A DNA stretch of 64,000 nucleotides from Mariniflexile jejuense (GTDB lineage Bacteria; Bacteroidota; Bacteroidia; Flavobacteriales; Flavobacteriaceae), in contig NZ_JBHTJI010000001.1 in the NCBI RefSeq assembly GCF_042675665.1, positions 62,001-126,000 on the forward strand. The letters are read 5' to 3'. Each line of letters opens with the position of its first letter. The first letter of the stretch is position 1. Position numbers and translations under genes: made by a program. The notes below the pieces were generated by a model. The model had not been told where the DNA came from and searched no databases. It saw only the letters and a list, made by a program, of their open reading frames with translations. This document shows, one piece after another, positions 27,464 to 35,433 of this stretch.

Positions 27464-27793
27464 CTAAAATAATTCTAATTGTGTAGGTTGTGGTTCTTTG
27501 GGTACTTCGGCACGTCCCCAAAAGTTCATGATATTACCAAATTGCTTATCAGTTATTCGTAATACACTAACTTTTCCTAAAGGAGGTAAAAGTTTTTTTA
27601 TACGCTTTTCGTGTACATCGGCACTTTCACTGCTAGCACAATGCCTCATGTAAACAGAGTATTGCATCATACTAAACCCATCTTTCATGATGTTTTTTCT
27701 AAAGGCAGCTGCATTTTTACGGTCTTTAGCCGTATCGGTTGGTAGATCAAAAAAAACAAATAACCACATAATTCTATAACCATTTAATTCCAT
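27464..27793 (-). CDS. cas2: CRISPR-associated protein Cas2
   Basis: This is a 109-residue ferredoxin-fold protein with MWLFVFFDLPT (conserved Asp of the first strand), FRKNIMKDGFSMMQYSVYMR and a late VSVLRITDKQFGNI strand. I place the start at the ATG at 27793 (MELNGYRIMW) because the extra upstream residues of the longer frame lie inside cas1 and are not Cas2-like. The gene overlaps the cas1 end by 10 bases, so translation is coupled. With Cas1 it forms the spacer-integration complex. It is transcribed towards the array, opposite to crRNA. Confidence 0.96.
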   Translation of the reverse strand: MELNGYRIMWLFVFFDLPTDTAKDRKNAAAFRKNIMKDGFSMMQYSVYMRHCASSESADVHEKRIKKLLPPLGKVSVLRITDKQFGNIMNFWGRAEVPKEPQPTQLELF

Positions 27794-28668
27794 AGTTTTG
27801 GATATTTTATTTTTTTTCGCGTACCACCATAGCATTGCTGTAAAGAACTTGCTGTTTTTTGAAGTGCAACCATCAACGGACTTTTTTCTTCTTTAAAGAA
27901 TACGGTTCGGGTAAGTATTTGTAATAATATCGATTTTATTTCTGTATTCAATTCTTCATCATCATAGTGTTGCATAATCTCTATAACAGCTTCATCTACA
28001 ATGGGTCTAAATGGTTCCATAATATCATCAGCTAATGCAAAAGCATTGTATTTACTTTTGTGGTGTATTCCTAAAGTGTTTAACAAACCACTACCTGATA
28101 ATGCTCTAGCTGTTGCTGCTCGTAAAATGGCATAACCATAATTTAAAAAATTATTTGGGTAATTCCCATTTCGTTCTCTTTTAAACTCAAAGTCAAATAT
28201 TGCTTTCCAATAAAAATTGGCAGCAACGCCTTCCATATTGCTAGTATCTCCACTTAAAACTTTACTCGCTAAATATTCAAATTTATTGCTGGTTTTAATT
28301 GTTTTCTTTAGTAAAATTCCTTGATTTTTTATTTTTTCGATTATTGTTTGTTGCCATAATTGTTTTTTAAGTGGCGCACTTGCTTCTATTTGATTTTTAA
28401 AGAGTTCTTGTTGTATGTGATGACTATTTAAATTTAAAAACATGCCATTTGGTAAGTGTACATTATTACAAATAATAACTGCAACATTATTTTCAACTAA
28501 TAAGTTAAAGGCTGTCATACTAGTGTAAACCTCGGGATTGTCAATAACCAAAAAGCCAATATCTTCTATGGGTATACTTGCTTCTCTCTCATCAGTTTTA
28601 ATAACTAACTGTGAGTTTTTTGTAGTTACTTTACATTTGTTTTCTATAAGAATACTTCTTTTTATCAT
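27784..28668 (-). CDS. cas1: CRISPR-associated integrase Cas1, type II
   Basis: This 294-residue integrase inserts new spacers together with Cas2. The catalytic set is visible: Glu146 (NMEGVAANFYW), His202/203 (GIHHKSKYN) and Asp214/215 (ALADDIMEPFRP). I chose the ATG at 28668 (MIKRSILIEN) rather than the longer frame from 28701. MIKR is the usual type II Cas1 opening, and the extra 11 residues are not conserved-looking. It is the first gene of a cas1-cas2 pair, separated from cas9 by the array, an unusual split. No cas4 or csn2 is present. Confidence 0.96.
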   Translation of the reverse strand: MIKRSILIENKCKVTTKNSQLVIKTDEREASIPIEDIGFLVIDNPEVYTSMTAFNLLVENNVAVIICNNVHLPNGMFLNLNSHHIQQELFKNQIEASAPLKKQLWQQTIIEKIKNQGILLKKTIKTSNKFEYLASKVLSGDTSNMEGVAANFYWKAIFDFEFKRERNGNYPNNFLNYGYAILRAATARALSGSGLLNTLGIHHKSKYNAFALADDIMEPFRPIVDEAVIEIMQHYDDEELNTEIKSILLQILTRTVFFKEEKSPLMVALQKTASSLQQCYGGTRKKIKYPKLWN

Positions 28669-28923
28669 AATTAAAATTTCACATAAAGTAATTAATAACA
28701 ACTATTTAAGTAAGTTTTATCTTTAAATTGTAAAAATAAACGACAAAGTAGGTCTTTTTATGATTATTAAATGTTTTAAAAAACATCATATTCATTACAT
28801 TTTTTTCAAGTAAATAATCTAATTGGTGTTATTTATACATTCTTTAATTTCCTTATCTTGCTTCAAAATTCAATAATCAATTAAAAAACAATGCCTCTTC
28901 TATAAAGAGGTTAGTAAAGGCTT

Positions 28924-30369
28924 ATGAAAAAACTCGCACTACACTGGAAAATAATAATAGGAATGATACTTGGTATTGTTTGGGCTTTACTGTCTAGTAC
29001 CTTAGGTTGGAGTGCGTTTACCATTAATTGGATCGATCCGTTTGGTACTATTTTTATCAATTTATTAAAACTAATAGCAGTTCCTTTAGTATTGTTTTCT
29101 ATTATTGGTGGTGTTGCCAATATTGGCGACCCATCTAGTTTAGGGCGTATGGGTGGTAAAACCTTGGGTATTTATTTGCTTACTACGGTTATGGCTATTT
29201 CTTTAGGTTTGGTGTTGGTAAATACCATACAACCTGGGCGTTTAATAGATTATGATACAAGGTTAGATAACCGGCTTAGTTATGAAATTTGGGCAGCATC
29301 TGAAGGGCACGAGGTTAAAGATGGTCACAGCTATTTAAACGACCCCGCGTATGCTGAACGTGTTAAAAAAGTATCGGCATTATCAACAGCAAAAATAGAT
29401 GCGTCTATAGTATCGGATAAACTAGCCAAAGCTGAAAATCAACAAAACGTTTCGCCTTTGCAACCCTTAATAGATATTGTGCCAGAGAATTTTTTCGCGT
29501 CACTTTCCAACAATGGATTAATGCTACAAATTATCTTTTTTGCCTTATTTTTTGGCGTATGTTTATTATACATTCCCAACGAAAAAGCACAACCCGTTTT
29601 AAAGTTAGTAGATGGTATTAATGAGGTGTTTTTAAAAATGGTAGACTTGGTTATGCAAGCGGCACCATTTTTTGTATTTGCTTTATTAGCTGGTGTAGTT
29701 AGTAAAATGGCGGGAGATGATGTTGGTAAAGTAGTAGAAATTTTTAAAGGTTTAAGTTGGTATTCGCTTACTGTTTTGGTTGGTTTGTTATTAATGATTT
29801 TTGTTATTTACCCAACAATTTTAAAACTGTTTGTAAAGAAAATATCATATATAGGCTTTTTTAAAGCGGTGAGTCCTGCGCAAACTTTGGCGTTTTCAAC
29901 ATCTAGTAGTGCAGCTACATTACCTGTTACTATGGAATGTGTAGAGCAAAATTTAGGCGTGAATAAAAAAATAAGCAGTTTTGTATTGCCTATTGGTGCA
30001 ACAGTAAATATGGATGGTACCAGTTTGTACCAAGCAGTAGCTGTTATTTTTTTAGCACAAATGCATATGGCTAATTTAAGTTTAGAGCAACAATTAATAA
30101 TTGTAGTTACAACCACATTGGCGTCTATTGGGTCGGCAGCAGTGCCAAGTGCAGGTTTGGTAATGCTAATAGTGGTATTAAATTCTGTAGGTTTAAATCC
30201 TGTTTGGATTGCTATTATTTTTCCTGTAGACCGTATTTTAGATATGTTTAGAACGGTGGTGAATGTTACAGGCGATACCGTAGTGTGTAGTATTATTGCC
30301 GATGGTGAAAATATGCTCGATTACAAAGGTACTAAAAACCCAACCGAAACGTTCGATTTGGATTCTTAA
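28924..30369 (+). CDS. Dicarboxylate/amino acid:cation symporter (DAACS family)
   Basis: This 481-residue integral membrane protein is of the GltP/DctA type. It has many hydrophobic helices, the re-entrant loop FSTSSSAATLPVTMECVEQNLGV, the cation/substrate site NMDGTSLYQAVAVIFLAQ, and SIGSAAVPSAGLVMLIVVLNSVGL followed by FPVDRILDMFRTVVNVTGD. A ~75-residue hydrophilic insert (about 110-185) sits between early helices, as in many Bacteroidota members. It imports dicarboxylates or acidic amino acids with H+ or Na+. A short hairpin CCTCTT/AAGAGG lies 10-30 bases upstream of the ATG. Confidence 0.9.
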   Translation: MKKLALHWKIIIGMILGIVWALLSSTLGWSAFTINWIDPFGTIFINLLKLIAVPLVLFSIIGGVANIGDPSSLGRMGGKTLGIYLLTTVMAISLGLVLVNTIQPGRLIDYDTRLDNRLSYEIWAASEGHEVKDGHSYLNDPAYAERVKKVSALSTAKIDASIVSDKLAKAENQQNVSPLQPLIDIVPENFFASLSNNGLMLQIIFFALFFGVCLLYIPNEKAQPVLKLVDGINEVFLKMVDLVMQAAPFFVFALLAGVVSKMAGDDVGKVVEIFKGLSWYSLTVLVGLLLMIFVIYPTILKLFVKKISYIGFFKAVSPAQTLAFSTSSSAATLPVTMECVEQNLGVNKKISSFVLPIGATVNMDGTSLYQAVAVIFLAQMHMANLSLEQQLIIVVTTTLASIGSAAVPSAGLVMLIVVLNSVGLNPVWIAIIFPVDRILDMFRTVVNVTGDTVVCSIIADGENMLDYKGTKNPTETFDLDS

Positions 30370-30503
30370 ATAGATTTAAGTATCTAGTCGAGCGCACACG
30401 AGACCTTTTTTTAGCCTCTCTTATGTTTGGTAAGTTTTGATAATGTTCAACCATACAGGAGAGTTTAATATAATTTTTTGTGTTGCATTAAAATCACTTT
30501 ATC

Positions 30504-31346
30504 ATGACTAAAATTACATTATCACAACCCTTAGTATCTGTACATTGGCTTCATGACCATATTAATGCCAAAAATCTTATTGTTTTAGATGGTACAATTA
30601 ACAAAGTGTTTGATGAAAAGCAGTTTCAAATTCCTAATACACGCTTATTTGATATAAAAAATAAGTTTAGTGATGTATCGGCACCATTTCCTTCAACTTT
30701 CCCATCAGAAACACAATTTCAAGAATCGGCACACGAATTAGGTATTACTAACGATAGTACTATTGTGGTGTATGATGATAAAGGAATATATTCCAGCGCT
30801 CGTGTTTGGTGGTTGTTTAAAGCCTTTGGATTTGATAACGTGGCGGTTTTAGATGGTGGTTTTCCTGAATGGAAAAAAGCAGGGTTTTCAACTGAAAAGA
30901 TGAAACTTTATACAGGTGAATCTGGTAATTTTGAAGCAAAACTTAAACCAGAATTAATAGTGTTTTTTGATGCTATGACTATGGCTTCAAAAACGAAAAG
31001 TCATACCATTATTGATGCACGTTCAGAAGGTCGATTTAAAAGTTTAGAACCCGAACCAAGAGTTGGATTACGCATGGGAACCATTCCAAATTCTGTAAAC
31101 TTACCGTTTGAAGATTTACTTAAAGCTAATCAGTTTCTTTGTAAAGAAGCCATAGCAGCAAAGTTTCAAGTATTAGCAAAAAAAGAAGAACCAATTATTT
31201 TTTCTTGTGGATCTGGTATTACAGCGTGTGTGTTGGCTTTAGGTGCAACTATATCTGGTTACAATAATATTTCGGTTTATGATGGTTCTTGGACAGAATG
31301 GGGTAGTTTGGTACCAGAAGAAAATAACCAAAATAATATAAGATGA
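30504..31346 (+). CDS. Sulfurtransferase (two-domain rhodanese)
   Basis: This 280-residue protein has two rhodanese domains. The first (residues ~10-145) holds YDDKGIYSSARVWWLFKAFGFDNVAVLDGGFPEWKKAG and lacks the catalytic Cys. The second carries the active loop CGSGITAC with Cys235 as the persulfide carrier, typical of thiosulfate/3-mercaptopyruvate sulfurtransferases (SseA type). The C-terminus overlaps the start of the next gene by 4 bases. Substrate (thiosulfate or mercaptopyruvate) cannot be separated from sequence alone. Confidence 0.88.
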   Translation: MTKITLSQPLVSVHWLHDHINAKNLIVLDGTINKVFDEKQFQIPNTRLFDIKNKFSDVSAPFPSTFPSETQFQESAHELGITNDSTIVVYDDKGIYSSARVWWLFKAFGFDNVAVLDGGFPEWKKAGFSTEKMKLYTGESGNFEAKLKPELIVFFDAMTMASKTKSHTIIDARSEGRFKSLEPEPRVGLRMGTIPNSVNLPFEDLLKANQFLCKEAIAAKFQVLAKKEEPIIFSCGSGITACVLALGATISGYNNISVYDGSWTEWGSLVPEENNQNNIR

Positions 31347-31960
31347 AATACAGTTTGTGCTTTCTGTTGCTTGTATTTGGTTTAAAAACCCATTCACAAC
31401 GCATAGCATTAAAAAATGGTGATTTAATGTTTCAATCGATTAATTGTGGTCCGCTTTGTGATGCTATAAATCAAGTTACCGAAGGTTATAGAGGTCTTGA
31501 TTTTAATCATATGGGTATGGTTGTTATAAAAGACAACAACGTATATGTTTTGGAAGCTAGTGGCAGTGAAGTAAAGCTTACTAACTATGATGATTTTGTA
31601 AAAAAAACGAATTTGCCACTATATGTTGGCAGATTAAAAAAACGCTATCAAGCTTTAATACCCAAAGCCATTACCTTTGGTTTGCAGCAATTGGGTAAAC
31701 CTTATGATGAAGCCTATATATACGATAATGGAAAGTATTATTGTTCTGAGCTAATATATGATTGCTTTTTGGAAGCCAACGGCACACCATTGTTTAAATT
31801 ATACCCTATGACTTATAAATCGCCAGGTGCTGATATTTATTTTGAAGTTTGGGAATCGTATTTTAAAGCACTAGGTATGGATGTTCCTGAGGGCGAATTA
31901 GGTTGTAACCCAGGAGGCATTTCAAAATCAAGAAAACTCAAGATGTTGGGTGAAATTTAG
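31343..31960 (+). CDS. Exported YiiX/NlpC-P60-like cysteine hydrolase
   Basis: This 205-residue protein has a signal peptide (MKYSLCFLLLVFGLKTHSQ) and the circularly permuted papain-like fold of the YiiX/YebB family. An early GDLMFQSINCGPLCDAI is followed by a His in DFNHMGMVV and the nucleophile Cys in YYCSELIYDCF. Such enzymes cleave amide bonds, often in cell-wall peptides or lipoproteins. It overlaps the rhodanese gene by 4 bases, so translation is coupled, though a shared pathway is not obvious. Confidence 0.8.
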   Translation: MKYSLCFLLLVFGLKTHSQRIALKNGDLMFQSINCGPLCDAINQVTEGYRGLDFNHMGMVVIKDNNVYVLEASGSEVKLTNYDDFVKKTNLPLYVGRLKKRYQALIPKAITFGLQQLGKPYDEAYIYDNGKYYCSELIYDCFLEANGTPLFKLYPMTYKSPGADIYFEVWESYFKALGMDVPEGELGCNPGGISKSRKLKMLGEI

Positions 31961-31968
31961 ACTGAAAT

Positions 31969-32388
31969 TTAGTTTAAAAACTTACTTTTTAGTTCGGGTG
32001 TTGGAATCCAACACGATTCTTTCTTGCCAAACCATTTGTAGCGATTTTTAGCAATATAATCATACACCCAATTTCTAATAAATGGTGGTATGATTAAAAA
32101 CACGGTCATTATATTTTGAGGAAAACCTAAATGACGCGCAATTTGTAATGCTGCTGTAGATTTTGATGTAATTCCTTTTTCGGGCGTGTATAACAAAATT
32201 GAATCAGTTTTTGCCGTATCAATATTGTGTTTTTTAATAATTTCTAAACCCGCATCACTTTGTAAGGCCGTAAAAAGAAACACGTTATTTTTATCATGTT
32301 GAATAACATATTGGACTGATGAGTTACAAAGATTGCAAACACCGTCAAATAAAATTAGTTTTTTGTTGTTTGAGATGTTGTTTGTCAT
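31969..32388 (-). CDS. DCC-family thiol-disulfide oxidoreductase-like protein (DUF393)
   Basis: This 139-residue protein carries the DCC signature LFDGVCNLCNSSVQYVIQHD near the N-terminus, with a CxxC pair in a predicted thioredoxin-like fold, followed by FTALQSDAGLEI and a C-terminal aromatic region. It overlaps the 3' end of mutS2 by 4 bases on the same strand. DUF393 proteins are annotated as thiol-disulfide oxidoreductases, but an activity is rarely shown. Confidence 0.88.
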   Translation of the reverse strand: MTNNISNNKKLILFDGVCNLCNSSVQYVIQHDKNNVFLFTALQSDAGLEIIKKHNIDTAKTDSILLYTPEKGITSKSTAALQIARHLGFPQNIMTVFLIIPPFIRNWVYDYIAKNRYKWFGKKESCWIPTPELKSKFLN

Positions 32389-34550
32389 TTTTTTGCTTCA
32401 ACTAGTTCTAGTTCGTCTATGCTTACATTAGTCGTAAAGATACCATAATTAACAACAGCTTTATTCTTTTCAATTTTATCAATGCTACCAATAGCACGAC
32501 CATCGTTCATGCGTACTCTATCACCAACTTTCAAAATGGCTTTGGGTTTTGGTTTTTCAATAGCTTTTATTTTGGCTTCTTTTTTCTTTTCACGAATAAC
32601 GGTTACAACTTTTTCTACTTCTTGTTTAACCTGCTTTTCTTTAGCTTTAATAACCTTTTTTTCTTTAGGTGTAACTTTTATGCGTTTTGAATTTTCAATT
32701 TGAACTAATTTGAAAAGTTCGTCTATTAAGGCTTTCTTTTGTTTGTTGTTGAAATATTTATCGGCTAAATCATCAACTTTTTGTCCTAAATAAATAAGAC
32801 GTTGGTTGCTATCATACAATTCTTGATAACTTTCTAATTTCTTTTGAATTTTAGCATTTATTTCTTCAAGTTTATCAGCTTCTTGAATTTTTTTCTTTTC
32901 GTTTAGTTTTAAAGATTCGCCTGTTTTTTCAAGCTTTGATCGTTCTTTTTGAAGTTTTGCTATGGTAGCATCAAAACGTACTTTACTGCGCTCAATCTTC
33001 TTTTTAGCACGGTTAATTAACCCAAAAGGAATGCCATTTTTTTGTGCCACCTCAAACGTAAAACTACTTCCGGCTTGCCCAATAACGAGTTTGTACATGG
33101 GTTCTAGTGTTTTTTCATCAAACAACATGTTGGCATTGAGCATAAAAGGCAACTCATTTGCCAATATTTTTAAATTGGAATAATGGGTTGTGATAATACC
33201 AAATGCTTCACGATGGTAAAATTCTTCTAAAAAAGTTTCTGCCAAAGCACCACCAAGTTCTGGATCACTTCCTGTTCCAAATTCATCAATTAAAAACAGC
33301 GTATTGTTGTTACACTTCTTCAAGAAATAATTCATTTGTTTTAAGCGGTAACTATACGTACTTAGATGATTTTCAATAGATTGATTGTCGCCAATATCGC
33401 TTAAAACCCTATCAAATAAACATACACTACTACGCTCGTGCACAGGAATTAGCATACCACTTTGCAGCATAACTTGCAATAAACCTACTGTTTTTAATGT
33501 GATACTTTTTCCACCGGCATTTGGACCAGAAATAACAATAATACGGCTATCTGGCTTTAATTCAATGGTTTGTGGAAATGTTTTGGCTTTCTTTTTTAAG
33601 TTGTTTAAGTAGAGTAATGGGTGATAAGCATCGCGTAAATACATGCTTTTATCTTTTGAAATATTAGGCAAAATAGCATTCATGGATTGTGCGTATTTTG
33701 CTTTCGCAGATATAACATCCATTGCTATTAAAAACGACTGATATTTTTCTAAAAGTGGTGAAAACGGGCGTATAAAATTGGTAAGTTCTTTTAAAATACG
33801 AACTACTTCTTCGTTTTCTTCAAACTCTAAATTATTTAACTCTCTAGAATATTTTAGGGTCGTTTCCGGTTCCATGTATACAATACTTCCGGTTTTACTA
33901 CTTCCCATTATAGAACCACTTACTTTACGCCTGTACATGGCTTTAACAGCCAAAACACGTCTGTTTTCTACAACACTTTCACGAATATCATCTAAATATT
34001 CAAGTCCGTGATACATATTTAAAGCAGATGCAAAACTTTGGTTTATTTGCCCTTTTACTTTGTTTATAGATTGTCGTAAATCGAAAAGTAGGTTAGAGGC
34101 ATTATCTTTAATATCACCAAAACGATCAACAACGGCATCAATTTTTTCTATGATGACTTTGGTGACTTCAATATTTGAAGCAAATTCGTTAAGGTTTGGG
34201 TAATAGGTTTCAAACTTTTTTAGAAACGTAACAATATCATTTGAAGTTGATGATATGGAAACAATTTTCTTTAAACTTTGAACTTCTAAATAGGTGTTCT
34301 CTATACGTAATAGTTTGATTTCTTTAGTGATAGCATCAAATCCGTGATTAGGAATGCGATTATCATTATGAAAAGATGATACATATTCATTAGTTAAATT
34401 TAAACTAACTAATAGTGTTTCGGTGGTTTTGTAAGGTTCAATTTGTAAGGCTTTTTCAGTACCTAAAATGGTAATGCAATGTTCGCTTACTTGCTGTAAA
34501 ACCGTTTGAAACTCTAAATCTTGTAAGGTCTTTTCGTGAATGTGAATCAT
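32385..34550 (-). CDS. MutS2-family ATPase lacking an Smr domain
   Basis: This 721-residue protein has the MutS2 core with helical lever domains and the ATPase motifs GPNAGGKSITLKTVGLLQ (Walker A), LFLIDEFGTGSDPELGGAL (Walker B) and TTHYSNLK. A long Lys/Glu-rich coiled coil (about 515-680) follows. The C-terminus ends in a KOW-like beta segment (VGDRVRMNDGRAIGSIDKIE) with no Smr nuclease domain. MutS2 proteins suppress homologous recombination or rescue collided ribosomes. Without Smr, the nuclease part of those roles is absent. It shares a transcript with the DCC protein. Confidence 0.88.
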   Translation of the reverse strand: MIHIHEKTLQDLEFQTVLQQVSEHCITILGTEKALQIEPYKTTETLLVSLNLTNEYVSSFHNDNRIPNHGFDAITKEIKLLRIENTYLEVQSLKKIVSISSTSNDIVTFLKKFETYYPNLNEFASNIEVTKVIIEKIDAVVDRFGDIKDNASNLLFDLRQSINKVKGQINQSFASALNMYHGLEYLDDIRESVVENRRVLAVKAMYRRKVSGSIMGSSKTGSIVYMEPETTLKYSRELNNLEFEENEEVVRILKELTNFIRPFSPLLEKYQSFLIAMDVISAKAKYAQSMNAILPNISKDKSMYLRDAYHPLLYLNNLKKKAKTFPQTIELKPDSRIIVISGPNAGGKSITLKTVGLLQVMLQSGMLIPVHERSSVCLFDRVLSDIGDNQSIENHLSTYSYRLKQMNYFLKKCNNNTLFLIDEFGTGSDPELGGALAETFLEEFYHREAFGIITTHYSNLKILANELPFMLNANMLFDEKTLEPMYKLVIGQAGSSFTFEVAQKNGIPFGLINRAKKKIERSKVRFDATIAKLQKERSKLEKTGESLKLNEKKKIQEADKLEEINAKIQKKLESYQELYDSNQRLIYLGQKVDDLADKYFNNKQKKALIDELFKLVQIENSKRIKVTPKEKKVIKAKEKQVKQEVEKVVTVIREKKKEAKIKAIEKPKPKAILKVGDRVRMNDGRAIGSIDKIEKNKAVVNYGIFTTNVSIDELELVEAKK

Positions 34551-34749
34551 TCTGAATTTTTATGCTCTTAAAATTAAAAAAGCAAAGTTAATCATTCTGT
34601 TTTATTGAGTGAACGTTTAATTTACATAAGGCATGTATTTCTGAAAAATGTTAATTAACAGTGTGTTTAAATTATTTAACACAATGCTAACATTTTAAAA
34701 TGAATTTGTAACTACCTTGTTATCAACATCAATCAAGCCTCGAACAGTT

Positions 34750-34782
34750 TAAACTCAACTATTTTTAGTTGAGTTTTTTTGT
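34750..34782 (+). terminator. Orphan plus-strand terminator
   Basis: AAACTCAACT-ATTTTT-AGTTGAGTTT is a perfect 10-bp hairpin followed by a run of seven T and then GTTTGTTT on the plus strand. All annotated genes around it are on the minus strand, so an unannotated plus transcript (possibly a small RNA within 34600-34780) may end here. On the minus strand there is only a short T stretch after the hairpin. Confidence 0.7.
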
Positions 34783-34786
34783 TTGT

Positions 34787-35368
34787 TTACCCATGTATGG
34801 TTTCGCTTTTACCGTAGTTTTTAATTACTTCACTTTCAAATTCCACTAAAGCGTTCCAGCGTTTATCAACATCAACACCTTTACCATATTTTCTAGCAAA
34901 ATTAATAAACGTTGTATAATGGCCTGCTTCACTAATCATTAAATCATGATAAAATTTAGAAAGTTCAGGATCGTTAATTTCTTTTGAAAGTAGTTTAAAA
35001 CGTTCGCAACTTCTGGCTTCAATCATAGCAGAAAACAACAGTCTGTCTACCATGCGTTGCAGTCTGTTTCCACCGTTATTCATAAATTTATAAAGTTCGT
35101 TAACGTAACTATCTTTACGTTCTCTACCTAATTTGTAACCGCGCTTTTTAATAATATCGTGCACCATTTGAAAGTGTTCTAGTTCTTCTTTAGCAAGTTC
35201 TAGCAAATCGGTAACCAAATCAGGATATTCGGAATTAAGTGTAATTATAGAAATGGCATTTGTAGCAGCTTTTTGTTCACACCACGCATGGTCTGTAAGT
35301 ATTTCTTCAATATTAGACTCTACAATATTTACCCATCTTGGATCGGTTTCTAGTTTTAAATGAAGCAT
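34787..35368 (-). CDS. miaE: tRNA-(ms2io6A)-hydroxylase
   Basis: This 193-residue ferritin-like diiron enzyme hydroxylates the isopentenyl group at position 37 of certain tRNAs. Ligand motifs are visible: DHAWCEQKAA (first Glu), LAKEELEHFQMVHDII (ExxH), EARSCERFKLL (Glu) and ISEAGHYTTFINFARKYG (ExxH). The length matches the family. It is monocistronic between recG and mutS2 on the same strand. MiaE uses O2, which fits an aerobic organism. Confidence 0.9.
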   Translation of the reverse strand: MLHLKLETDPRWVNIVESNIEEILTDHAWCEQKAATNAISIITLNSEYPDLVTDLLELAKEELEHFQMVHDIIKKRGYKLGRERKDSYVNELYKFMNNGGNRLQRMVDRLLFSAMIEARSCERFKLLSKEINDPELSKFYHDLMISEAGHYTTFINFARKYGKGVDVDKRWNALVEFESEVIKNYGKSETIHG

Positions 35369-35433
35369 TTGATAATTAAAAATTAAGATTTAAAAATAAT
35401 AATAACATACAAGTTACAAAGGTTGTTGTTAAA

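Noticed and set aside
27794..27835. Longer cas2 start at 27835
   Set aside because: It would lie 52 bases inside cas1 and adds residues absent from Cas2 proteins; the ATG at 27793 fits.
28669..28701. Longer cas1 start at 28701
   Set aside because: The extra residues are not Cas1-like, and the MIKR start at 28668 matches the family.
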